Positions 1 to 8,243 of a DNA stretch of 33,303 bases are shown in pieces (position 1 is the stretch's first letter; the number at the start of each line of letters is the position of its first letter). The position numbers were made by a program, and so were the translations under genes. The notes below the pieces were generated by a model. The model saw only the letters and a program-made list of their open reading frames with translations, was not told the DNA's origin and did not search any database. Source of the stretch: an uncultured Clostridia bacterium (GTDB taxonomy: Bacteria; Bacillota; Clostridia; TANB77; CAG-508). The DNA lies in NCBI GenBank assembly GCA_944388705.1, contig CALXJU010000019.1, forward strand, positions 1 to 33,303, written 5' to 3'.

Positions 1-75
1 GGCCCCGTGGTCAAGCGGTTAAGACATCGCCCTTTCACGGCGGAGACATGGGTTCGATTCCCGTCGGGGTCACCA
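1..75 (+). tRNA. tRNA-Glu (anticodon TTC)
   Basis: The sequence folds as a cloverleaf with a 7-bp acceptor stem (GGCCCCG with CGGGGTC, one G-T pair), a TTCGATT T-loop and an encoded CCA end. The anticodon loop reads CTTTCAC, giving TTC (Glu). The gene begins at the first base of the window, so any promoter or earlier tRNAs lie outside it. Four bases separate it from tRNA-Thr, so the two are probably co-transcribed. Confidence 0.96.
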
Positions 76-79
76 TAAC

Positions 80-156
80 GCCACTTTAGCTCAGCTGGCC
101 AGAGCACCGCACTTGTAATGCGGGGGTCCCCAGTTCGAATCTGGGAAGTGGCTCCA
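80..156 (+). tRNA. tRNA-Thr (anticodon TGT)
   Basis: The acceptor stem GCCACTT pairs with AAGTGGC, the T-loop is TTCGAAT, and CCA is encoded. The anticodon loop CTTGTAA gives TGT (Thr). It is the last tRNA before an intrinsic terminator and probably shares a transcript with the upstream tRNA-Glu. Confidence 0.96.
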
Positions 157-160
157 AATT

Positions 161-199
161 GTCAGTAGTTTTGCAAAAGGCTTAATTACTGGCTTTTTT
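161..199 (+). terminator. Intrinsic terminator of the tRNA-Glu/Thr unit
   Basis: The arms GTCAGTAG (161-168) and TTACTGGC (186-193) pair fully if G-U pairs are allowed, followed by six T. The same arms occur after the tRNA-fMet gene at 26908-26939. Confidence 0.75.
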
Positions 200-238
200 A
201 CTTTTTATATTATAATTATAAAAAATACTGGAGGAAAT

Positions 239-958
239 ATGGAAAAAATAGTATTAGTAACAGGAGCATCAAGAGGAATAGGAAGGAAAATAGCAAAAGA
301 GTTAGCACAAAAAGGATATAAAGTAATTGCCAATTATAATAAATCTAGAGAAGAAGCGGAAAAATTGCAACAAGAAAATAAAAATATAGAAATATATAAA
401 GCAGATGTATCAAAAAGAGAAGAAGTATCAAAAATGGTGCAAGAGGTAATAAAAAAATATGGAAAAATAGATATTTTAATCAATAATGCTGGAATTTCAC
501 AAGAAAAATTATTTACAGATGTAACTGATGAAGATTGGAATACAATGATAAATAATAATTTATATTCAGTATTTTGTGTTACACAAGAAGTATTACCAAA
601 TATGCTCAGTAGAAAACAAGGTTGTATAATAAATATTTCTTCAATATGGGGAATGGTAGGAGCATCATGTGAAACTATTTATTCTGTCGCAAAAGCAGGA
701 ATAGATGGTATGACAAAATCATTAGCAAAAGAATTAGGGTTATCAAATATAAGAGTAAATTCAATTGCACCAGGATATATAGATACAGATATGAATAAAA
801 ACTTAACAGAACAAGAAGTGAAAGAAATAGAACAAGAAATACCATTAGGTAAAATTGGTAAAACAATTGATATTGCTAAATGTGTAAATTGGTTAATAGA
901 AGATGAATATACAACAGGACAAGTAATTTCAATAAATGGGGGATGGGTAATAATATAA
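239..958 (+). CDS. Short-chain dehydrogenase/reductase, FabG-like
   Basis: A 239-residue classical SDR with a Rossmann fold, expected to use NADP(H) in the cytoplasm. Visible motifs are the cofactor loop TGASRGIG (residues 8-15), NNAG (82-85), an Asn in the NNNL stretch near 107, and the catalytic Ser near 134-135 with Tyr148 and Lys152 in YSVAK. The tail GQVISINGGWVI matches the end of the FabG/3-oxoacyl-reductase group. Length and motifs fit 3-oxoacyl-[ACP] reductase, but no other fatty acid synthesis genes are nearby, so the substrate is open and it could reduce another ketone. The ATG start has GGAGG at 230-234. A TATAAT lies at 211-216 without a convincing -35 box. A bidirectional terminator follows. 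Confidence 0.9.
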   Translation: MEKIVLVTGASRGIGRKIAKELAQKGYKVIANYNKSREEAEKLQQENKNIEIYKADVSKREEVSKMVQEVIKKYGKIDILINNAGISQEKLFTDVTDEDWNTMINNNLYSVFCVTQEVLPNMLSRKQGCIINISSIWGMVGASCETIYSVAKAGIDGMTKSLAKELGLSNIRVNSIAPGYIDTDMNKNLTEQEVKEIEQEIPLGKIGKTIDIAKCVNWLIEDEYTTGQVISINGGWVII

Positions 959-984
959 AAAACGGATATTTCTATCCGTTTTTT
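957..984. terminator. Bidirectional terminator between convergent genes
   Basis: The stem AAAACGGATA (959-968) pairs perfectly with TATCCGTTTT (973-982) around a four-base loop. The A-rich and T-rich flanks give a U-tract on either strand, so it can end both the SDR gene and the convergent CBM25-like gene. Confidence 0.85.
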
Positions 985-1453
985 ATTGCTCATTTGTTGC
1001 TTTTCTTTTATAATTTCCTGAAATTAATCTTGGAAGATATGTAATAATTTTATAAACAGCTAATCTTATTTTTTTGCTCCAAATATATGATTTTCTTAAT
1101 TTTCTGGCAGTTCCTAAAGAAACAGGTTCATCATCTAAGACTACTAAGTCTACCTGCTTTTTTTCAATTGGAAATATATAATTATTTCCAAAGTTATTAT
1201 CCCATTCACCTTTTTCATTACAGAAACAGAAATTAAAAGTATCTCCATCACCTAAATCTATTTCAGCTTGGAAACCTAATTCTGTTTTTTCCATATTTAA
1301 ATCATTTACACCATTCCAATTATTTCCGAATCCATAATGAATATAAACTGATTCAGATGAATTTTGAAACAATTCTCCAGTATAAGAAATTTTTACTCTA
1401 CTATTTTCTACTAATTTATCAGTATTAAAAAAAATATTTTTTGTTAACTCCAT
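983..1453 (-). CDS. CBM25-like carbohydrate-binding domain protein
   Basis: A 156-residue protein without a signal peptide or membrane segment, so probably cytoplasmic. Residues about 15-100 resemble a starch/glycogen-binding CBM25-type beta-sandwich: VYIHYGFGNNWNG, then a FNFCFCNEKGEWDNNFGNNY segment with conserved Trp and Asn residues. A basic tail of about 40 residues (ARKLRKSYIWSKKIRLAVYK) follows. No catalytic domain is attached, so a role in binding internal polysaccharide such as glycogen is inference. The ATG start follows GAGGGAG on the minus strand. The gene has its own promoter, divergent from the surface-protein operon. Confidence 0.7.
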   Translation of the reverse strand: MELTKNIFFNTDKLVENSRVKISYTGELFQNSSESVYIHYGFGNNWNGVNDLNMEKTELGFQAEIDLGDGDTFNFCFCNEKGEWDNNFGNNYIFPIEKKQVDLVVLDDEPVSLGTARKLRKSYIWSKKIRLAVYKIITYLPRLISGNYKRKATNEQ

Positions 1454-1485
1454 TTTTCAATTCTCCCTCATCTTTTGTTAGCACA

Positions 1486-1514
1486 ATTATAATATTAATT
1501 TTTACAATATTCAA
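1486..1514 (-). promoter_or_regulatory. Sigma-A-type promoter for the CBM25-like gene
   Basis: Read on the minus strand: TTGAAT (1514-1509), 17-bp spacer, TATAAT (1491-1486). It lies about 30 bp upstream of the start codon. Confidence 0.7.
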
Positions 1515-1604
1515 GTATTTTTTCAAAAAAAATGTAAATTTTTTTGAAAAGTCATAAAAAATTAAAAAAAACATATATATTATAAGAAAAGTTTTGAAAA
1601 AAAA

Positions 1605-1633
1605 TTGTCAAAAAAACAATTTTGTGGTATGAT
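1605..1633 (+). promoter_or_regulatory. Extended -10 promoter of the surface-protein operon
   Basis: TTGTCA (1605-1610), a 17-bp spacer, TATGAT (1628-1633), with TGG directly before the -10 box (extended -10). Expected transcription start is about 1640, leaving a 20-nt leader. No other promoter or terminator is obvious before 12498, so it may drive all three genes. Confidence 0.75.
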
Positions 1634-1659
1634 ATAAGAAGAGGGAAAAGGAGTAAAAC

Positions 1660-3378
1660 ATGGAAGAAATAAAAAACGAAACAAAAGAACAAGAAAATGT
1701 TCCGGTTCAAATGTTAGAAAAGCCAGAAGAAACTAATAAAACAGAAGAAAAAAAAGCACCTGAAAAAACCGAAAATAATGAAAAAAATACAGAGCTTGTA
1801 ACAAAAGAAGAAATAGAAAAAGAACAACCTCAAAAAAAGCGAAAGACAGGATTAATTTTTTTGATTATAGCAATAGTATTAATAGTGATAATAGGTATCC
1901 TATCAACAATATTTGCAGTAATAAATTTAGGAAATACAAAAATAATGAAAGGCATAATGATAGGGGATATAGATGTATCTAATATGACAAAAGAAGAAGC
2001 AAAACAAACACTAGAAGAAATATATTCAGAAAAAGCAAAAAATGAAATATATTTGAGATATGGAGAAAACGAAACAGCTATAACATATGAGGCATTAGAA
2101 GTACAATATCAAATTGAAAATGCAGTAAATGAAGCATATGAAATTGGAAGACAAGGAAATATATTTATAGACAATATAGAAATTTTAAAAACATGGTTCA
2201 AAGGAAAAAATATAGATTTACCAGTAACAATAGATACAGAAATGGTAAGTCAAATATCACAAAATATAAATAATAGTTTAGAAGGAGCAGTTATCCAACC
2301 AAGTTATTACATAGAAAATGATAAATTAATAGTAACATCAGGAAAAACAGGTAAACAGGTAGATGAAAAAGAGCTTTTAAAACAAATATATACAATACTT
2401 GAAGAAAACAATGAAACTTCACAAAGTATAGAAGTTCCAACAGTAGTAGTAGAACCTCAAGAAATAGATATAGAAAAAATACATGAAGAAGTTTATAAAA
2501 AAGTACAAGATGCATATTATACTCAAAACCCATTTACAATATACCCAGAATCAGACGGAATAGATTTTGATGTAGAAAATGCAAAAACGATATTAGCAGA
2601 AGTAAAAGAAGAATATACAATACCATTAGTAATAACAAAACCGACAAAAACAGTAAAAGACATAGGAACAGAAGCATTTCCAGATAGATTAGGAACTTGT
2701 TCAACAAATTATAATGCAGGAAATAAAAATAGAACAACAAATTTAATATTAGCAGCACAAAAAATAAATGGAACAGTATTATTGCCAGGAGAAGAATTTT
2801 CTTACAACAAAACAGTTGGAGAAAGAACAATAAGTGCAGGATTTAAAGAAGCGGCAGTATATTCAAATGGTCAAGTAGTAGATGGATTAGGTGGAGGCAT
2901 TTGTCAAATATCATCAACATTATATGATGCAGTAATATTTGCTAACCTAGAAGTAACAGAAAGAAGAAATCATCAATTTGTAACATCATACTTACCAGCA
3001 GGAAAAGATGCAACAGTAGTTTGGGGGTCACAAGATTTTAAATTTAAAAATACAAGAAAATATCCTATAAGAATTGAAGCAACAGTAAGTGGAGGAGTTG
3101 CAACAATTACAATATGGGGAGTAAAAGAGGATGTTGAATATGACATATCTATAGAAACCAAGAAAATCGCAACAATAGCATATACAACACAATATATTCA
3201 AGATTCAAGTTTACCAGTAGGAAAAGAAGTTGTTCAACAAGCAGGAAGCAATGGCAGAAAAGTTGAAGCATATAAAGTAGTAAAATTAAATGGTCAAGTT
3301 GTTTCAACAACATTACTATCAAAAGATACATATAATGCGATGAAAAGAATAGTAAGAGTTGGAACTAAACCACAATAG
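1660..3378 (+). CDS. VanW-family membrane protein with C-terminal G5 domain
   Basis: A 572-residue cell-envelope protein. Residues 1-62 are Lys/Glu-rich and cytoplasmic, 63-89 form one membrane helix, and the rest should be outside the cell. Residues about 100-330 look like two peptidoglycan-binding repeats of the PG_binding_4 type. Residues 345-488 are a VanW domain with the conserved GGGICQISSTLYDA stretch (411-424) and HQFV near 438. Residues about 500-568 form a G5 domain, often a wall or sugar-binding module. VanW proteins occur in vancomycin-resistance clusters, but most copies like this are chromosomal and have no known reaction, so resistance should not be inferred. The ATG start follows AAAAGGAG. 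It is the first gene of an operon with two giant surface proteins, so a role in wall attachment is plausible. Confidence 0.85.
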   Translation: MEEIKNETKEQENVPVQMLEKPEETNKTEEKKAPEKTENNEKNTELVTKEEIEKEQPQKKRKTGLIFLIIAIVLIVIIGILSTIFAVINLGNTKIMKGIMIGDIDVSNMTKEEAKQTLEEIYSEKAKNEIYLRYGENETAITYEALEVQYQIENAVNEAYEIGRQGNIFIDNIEILKTWFKGKNIDLPVTIDTEMVSQISQNINNSLEGAVIQPSYYIENDKLIVTSGKTGKQVDEKELLKQIYTILEENNETSQSIEVPTVVVEPQEIDIEKIHEEVYKKVQDAYYTQNPFTIYPESDGIDFDVENAKTILAEVKEEYTIPLVITKPTKTVKDIGTEAFPDRLGTCSTNYNAGNKNRTTNLILAAQKINGTVLLPGEEFSYNKTVGERTISAGFKEAAVYSNGQVVDGLGGGICQISSTLYDAVIFANLEVTERRNHQFVTSYLPAGKDATVVWGSQDFKFKNTRKYPIRIEATVSGGVATITIWGVKEDVEYDISIETKKIATIAYTTQYIQDSSLPVGKEVVQQAGSNGRKVEAYKVVKLNGQVVSTTLLSKDTYNAMKRIVRVGTKPQ

Positions 3379-3395
3379 AAAATAAGGAGGTAAAT

Positions 3396-6300
3396 ATGGA
3401 AAGGAATATGTTAAAAAAGTTATTAGTAATAATTCTTATAATTATGCTAACAGCGACTGACTTTTTCTGGCTAGGGTCAGGAATAGCAAGCTATGCGGCA
3501 AGTTTAGACAATTCTACTAACAACGATAATATTGAATTTTCTTCATATTTCAAAAATGATAAAGGAGAAAAGGTAGAAAGTATAAGCCCAAGCATTAAAG
3601 CTCAAGATTTAAAATTATATGCACAAATAACAGTAAAAAACGAAGGATACTTTAATGGTGCTATCGAAATATTAAACAGTAATTTCAATGTAAAAAATAA
3701 TATATTATCAGATTCAATATTAAGTATAGAAGGAAATAAAATAAACTTAAATCAAATAAATGCAGGAAGTACAGTAGAAATTGAATTAGATATTGAACCA
3801 ATAATATCAGAAAAAATGACATCAGATATGCTTGCAAAGGAAAGTACTGTAAAATTAACAGGTACATATATGGAGACAACATATGAAGGATTAAACATAG
3901 AAGGAGAAAAAACTGTTAAATTAGATTTAAAAGTAGATGAAACTGCACAAGCAGAATTAACAACAGAAATCGTAACAAATAAAGTATTTTCTATTAATGG
4001 TGAAAATAAAAGAGTAGTACAATTGCTAGTAAAATCAAGATTATCAGAAAATCAATTCCCAATAAAACAAACAGTTTTAAAAATAAATGTACCACAATTA
4101 GGGAATGAAGCTCCTGAAGAAGTAAAAGTATTATCTTTAGGAACAAATGCAACAAATGGCAAAGATGAACCAGAGATAGAAAATTGGAAAAATGAAAATG
4201 GAGTAGTAGAAATAACACTACAAAATGAAGGAAACGAAATTTCTTGGAAAAAAGATTGTTATGATGAATTAATTGTAACTTTCATATATAGTGAACAAGC
4301 TGATGCAAGTATAGTAGAAATAGAAACAAATTCTGAAATTTCTGTACATAATTCAGAAAGCAAATTTATGGCAAAACATTTAGTAGGAATAGAAAATAAA
4401 GAACGAAATAACATAATAACAGCTAAAACAGAAAATACTTCATCAGAAATTTATAAAGGACAATTATATGCAAATGTTAAAAATACTGAAAAGACAGAGA
4501 TACCATTTTCAAGCAAAACAACAATTGAAATAAGAAGTATAGATATTGCAGATTCAATTATGATACAAGAAGTAAAAGATGTATATGCAACAAATGATTC
4601 AGAATTAGGAGCTAATACAAGATTTATTAGTACAGAAATTAATAAACAAAATATGTTAGATATCTTAGGTGAAGACGGAAATATTCAAATTAAATATGGA
4701 GAAGTTATATATAACATTACAAAAGATACGGAAGCAAATGAAAGCGGAAACATAGTAGTAAATTATGACACTAATGTAAGTGAGTTAGAAATAACAACAA
4801 GTAAACCAATTAAAGCAGGAAAATTAGAAATTAGACATAATAAAGCAATTATGGGAGATTCTAATACAACAGAACAAATAAGAACAATAAAAGCCTTAAA
4901 ATTAAGAAATACTATGAAAGCTACATTAGGAGGTCAAACAGTAGTAGAAAACTTTACGGAAACTCCAATGGAGCTAAAAGAAACAACAACAAAAGCAGAA
5001 TTAATTGTAAATAAAGATACTTTATCAACAATGGTGCAAAATAGTAACTTTATATTAGGGGTAAAATTATTATCAGCAGATACAAGATATGACTTATATA
5101 AAGATCCTACAATAAAAATACAATTACCACAATCAATAGAAGAAATATCAATAAACACTTTTGACAAATTGTATGGAGATGAATTTGAAATAGAAAGAGC
5201 CGTATATAATAAAGCTCAAAAGACAATTGAAATATCTCTAAAAGGTGAACAATTAAGTTATGCTGAAAGTGATGCAACACAACTATATTTACAAATAAAT
5301 TGTAATTTAGTATTATCAAAAACTGAACCAAGTAAAACAGATAAGATAACAATGGAATATACAAATGCTAATTCTGGGGTAACAGGTATTGAAGAAAAAC
5401 AAATAGAAATTTCTTCACCAAATGGATTAGTAGCTATTAATAACATAGAATCATACAATATAGAGAGTGTTTCAGGAATAAGTGAAGATAAACAAGTAGC
5501 AACTGTAGATAAGAGAACAGCAGGTGGTACGGAAGTAAAATTTAGTATAGTATTAGTTAATAATACAAAAAGTGTATTAAACAATGTAAGAATATTAGGA
5601 AAATTCCCAGTAGCTGGAGAATTCGAAAGAAATGAAGAACAAATAACAAATAATTTAGATACAGCTTTAAGAACAGCAGTAAATGCCTCAAATGGTACAA
5701 TATATTATAGTGATAATATGAATGCAACAACAGATTTAAATGATGCAAATAATAATTGGAATCAAGATATAAATGCAATTGCATCACCAAAAGCATATTT
5801 GATAGAAATACCAAGTATGGATGTACAATCAAATTTTGAAGCAAATTATACAGTATTACTACCACAAACACTAGATTATGATTTAAAATCATATTCAGGA
5901 TATGAAGTATATTATAATGAAGGAGAAATTGCAGAAGTACAAAAAGTACAATCAGAATTAGTTGGAATTTCAACAGGAGAAGGAATAAAATTAGAAACAA
6001 CAGTAAATGGAAAAGTAGGAAATGATGAATTAAAAAATGGAGATACAGTAAAAGCTGGAGAAGTAATAAAGTATACAGTAACAGTAAAAAACAATGGTGT
6101 ACAAACACTTGAAAATATTTCAGTAAAATCAGAAGTTCCTGAAGGAACAGTGGTAGTTATACCAGAAGAAGATTTTGAATATACAGGTGTTACATATTAT
6201 GTTGAACAACCAGATATTAAAGAAATGACTCAAACAATTCAAAGCTTAGAAGCTGGACAAACATTTACATATGAATATGAAGTAAGAGTAAATATGGATG

Positions 6301-8237
6301 CAACAGAAGGTGCAGAAATATCAAATAAATCAACAGTTAATTATAATGAATTTGAAGTAAGTAGTGAGGAATTAAAAAATGTGCTTTCAGCATCAACTAT
6401 AAGAATTACAAATAAAAGACTTGATGACCTTGATACATTGACAAGACCAAATACATCAGTAGGATATAAAGTATTTATAGAAAACTTGTCAGATGAGACT
6501 ATTACAAATTTAAAAGTACAATTATTTAATACTAATTCAGAAATTATGGATTTCTATTACTTTGGAGAAGCAGACATTATAACAGAAAATGAAGATAAAA
6601 CAATTACTATTAAAGAAATCGCTCCAAATGATGCTGTTTGGTTTGATGTAAATGTTTGGATAAATCAACAAACTGAAGACTCTCCAAAAGAAATAGAGAT
6701 GACATCAACAGTAACAGATGCGAATGGAAATGTTTATAGAGCAAATAAAGATATACAACAAATTGCTACATTAGGCGTAAATGCAACATTAGAAGCATCA
6801 CCAGATACAGGTTCATATGTTGAAATTGGAGATAAAATAGAATATATAATAACAGTAGAAAATACAGGTAATGTTGCTGAATCATATACAATAAGAGATG
6901 ATATACCAGAATATTTAGAAATACAAGAAGTTTATGAAAATGATGTAATATATAAACAAATCATATCAGCTGATGATTCAGAGTCATTTACAAATGTAAT
7001 TGCAAATGATTATAGACATTTAGCTTATCTAGAACCTGGAGAGAAAATGGTAATAAGACTTGTAACAAAAGTTCTTGATACAAATGAAATTTTTGATGTA
7101 AAAACATTAACAAATTTCGCAACAGCAGAATTATCATTAGATACAGATTTAAAAGCAACTACAGCAACTACTACACACATATTAAGAGGAACTGTTTCAG
7201 ATGATACAAAATGCTTAATAAGTGGTACAGCATGGTTAGATACAGATTCAAATGGACAAAGAGATGCTAATGACCAATTATTATCAGATATTACAGTAAA
7301 ATTACTTGATGTTTCAACAAATAATATTGCTGTAGATAAAGATGGTAATTTAGCAGAAACTAGAACAAATTCTAGAGGAGAATACACATTTACAAGAATA
7401 AATGAAGGACAATATATAGTAATATTTGAATATGATACAACTCAATATGCACCTACAATATACATGCAAGAAGGAGTTCCAGAGAGTCAAAATTCAAATG
7501 TAGTAGCAAAAGATTTAACTATAAATGGAGAAACAAAAAGATATGCAGTAACAGATACAATTACTTTAACAGACTATGTTACAAATATAGATATGGGATT
7601 AAGAGAAGTACAAATATTTGATTTGGAATTAAATAAATATATAAGCAGAATTGTTGTACAAAATAGCAAGGGAACAAAATCTTATGATTATAATAATTCT
7701 ACATTTGAAAAAGTGGAAATACATTCAAAACAAATAAATGGCTCACTTGTAGTGCTAGAATATAGTATTAAAGTTAAAAACAATGGAGAAGTACCTGGTT
7801 ATGCAACAGATATAGTAGATTATTTACCAGATGGATTAACATTTAGTTCAGAACTAAATCCTAATTGGTATTTATCAGGAAATAATTTACATACAAAAGC
7901 TTTAGCAAATGAAATAATTAATCCTGGAGAAGAAAAAGAAATCAAGCTAATATTAACAAAAACAATGACAGAAAATAATGTTGGACTAATAAATAACAGA
8001 GCTGAATTATATGAAACATATAATGAATTTGCATTAAAAGATATAAATTCTACCGAAAACAACCAAGCACAAGGAGAAAATGATTTAGGTTCAGCAGATG
8101 TTATGATAAATATTTCAACAGGTGCTACAACAATAATATATACACTTTTAGTAATAATAAATACTGGCTTAATAGCAGTTGCAATATATTTGGTAATTAA
8201 AAACAATAAAAGAAATATTAAAATGGGAAGGAGGTAA
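3396..8237 (+). CDS. Giant secreted surface protein with DUF11/SdrD-like repeats
   Basis: A 1613-residue protein with a Sec-type signal peptide (basic MERNMLKK, hydrophobic core, cleavage probably near ASYAA at 31-35). It is a chain of beta-sandwich domains. DUF11-like repeats start near residue 869 (AGEVIKYTVTVKNNG) and near 1132 (IGDKIEYIITVENTGN), with another near 1430-1560. An SdrD/CnaB-like domain spans about 1273-1349 (SGTAWLDTDSNGQRD, acidic calcium-type loop). Residues 1573-1576 are ISTG, followed by a membrane helix (about 1579-1601) and a basic tail. This resembles a sorting signal but lacks LPxTG, so the protein may simply stay membrane-anchored. AGGAGG precedes the ATG, 17 bases after the VanW gene. 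The function is probably structural or adhesive; no ligand can be named. Confidence 0.8.
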   Translation: MERNMLKKLLVIILIIMLTATDFFWLGSGIASYAASLDNSTNNDNIEFSSYFKNDKGEKVESISPSIKAQDLKLYAQITVKNEGYFNGAIEILNSNFNVKNNILSDSILSIEGNKINLNQINAGSTVEIELDIEPIISEKMTSDMLAKESTVKLTGTYMETTYEGLNIEGEKTVKLDLKVDETAQAELTTEIVTNKVFSINGENKRVVQLLVKSRLSENQFPIKQTVLKINVPQLGNEAPEEVKVLSLGTNATNGKDEPEIENWKNENGVVEITLQNEGNEISWKKDCYDELIVTFIYSEQADASIVEIETNSEISVHNSESKFMAKHLVGIENKERNNIITAKTENTSSEIYKGQLYANVKNTEKTEIPFSSKTTIEIRSIDIADSIMIQEVKDVYATNDSELGANTRFISTEINKQNMLDILGEDGNIQIKYGEVIYNITKDTEANESGNIVVNYDTNVSELEITTSKPIKAGKLEIRHNKAIMGDSNTTEQIRTIKALKLRNTMKATLGGQTVVENFTETPMELKETTTKAELIVNKDTLSTMVQNSNFILGVKLLSADTRYDLYKDPTIKIQLPQSIEEISINTFDKLYGDEFEIERAVYNKAQKTIEISLKGEQLSYAESDATQLYLQINCNLVLSKTEPSKTDKITMEYTNANSGVTGIEEKQIEISSPNGLVAINNIESYNIESVSGISEDKQVATVDKRTAGGTEVKFSIVLVNNTKSVLNNVRILGKFPVAGEFERNEEQITNNLDTALRTAVNASNGTIYYSDNMNATTDLNDANNNWNQDINAIASPKAYLIEIPSMDVQSNFEANYTVLLPQTLDYDLKSYSGYEVYYNEGEIAEVQKVQSELVGISTGEGIKLETTVNGKVGNDELKNGDTVKAGEVIKYTVTVKNNGVQTLENISVKSEVPEGTVVVIPEEDFEYTGVTYYVEQPDIKEMTQTIQSLEAGQTFTYEYEVRVNMDATEGAEISNKSTVNYNEFEVSSEELKNVLSASTIRITNKRLDDLDTLTRPNTSVGYKVFIENLSDETITNLKVQLFNTNSEIMDFYYFGEADIITENEDKTITIKEIAPNDAVWFDVNVWINQQTEDSPKEIEMTSTVTDANGNVYRANKDIQQIATLGVNATLEASPDTGSYVEIGDKIEYIITVENTGNVAESYTIRDDIPEYLEIQEVYENDVIYKQIISADDSESFTNVIANDYRHLAYLEPGEKMVIRLVTKVLDTNEIFDVKTLTNFATAELSLDTDLKATTATTTHILRGTVSDDTKCLISGTAWLDTDSNGQRDANDQLLSDITVKLLDVSTNNIAVDKDGNLAETRTNSRGEYTFTRINEGQYIVIFEYDTTQYAPTIYMQEGVPESQNSNVVAKDLTINGETKRYAVTDTITLTDYVTNIDMGLREVQIFDLELNKYISRIVVQNSKGTKSYDYNNSTFEKVEIHSKQINGSLVVLEYSIKVKNNGEVPGYATDIVDYLPDGLTFSSELNPNWYLSGNNLHTKALANEIINPGEEKEIKLILTKTMTENNVGLINNRAELYETYNEFALKDINSTENNQAQGENDLGSADVMINISTGATTIIYTLLVIINTGLIAVAIYLVIKNNKRNIKMGRR

Positions 8238-8243
8238 AAGCAC

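Noticed and set aside
1660..3378. Vancomycin resistance determinant
   Set aside because: VanW alone is not a resistance gene, and no vanH/A/X or VanR/S-like genes are present.
5557..6108. Long minus-strand Leu/His/Tyr-rich reading frame inside the giant surface protein gene
   Set aside because: It is a low-complexity antisense shadow produced by A-rich coding DNA; there is no ribosome binding site or recognisable domain.
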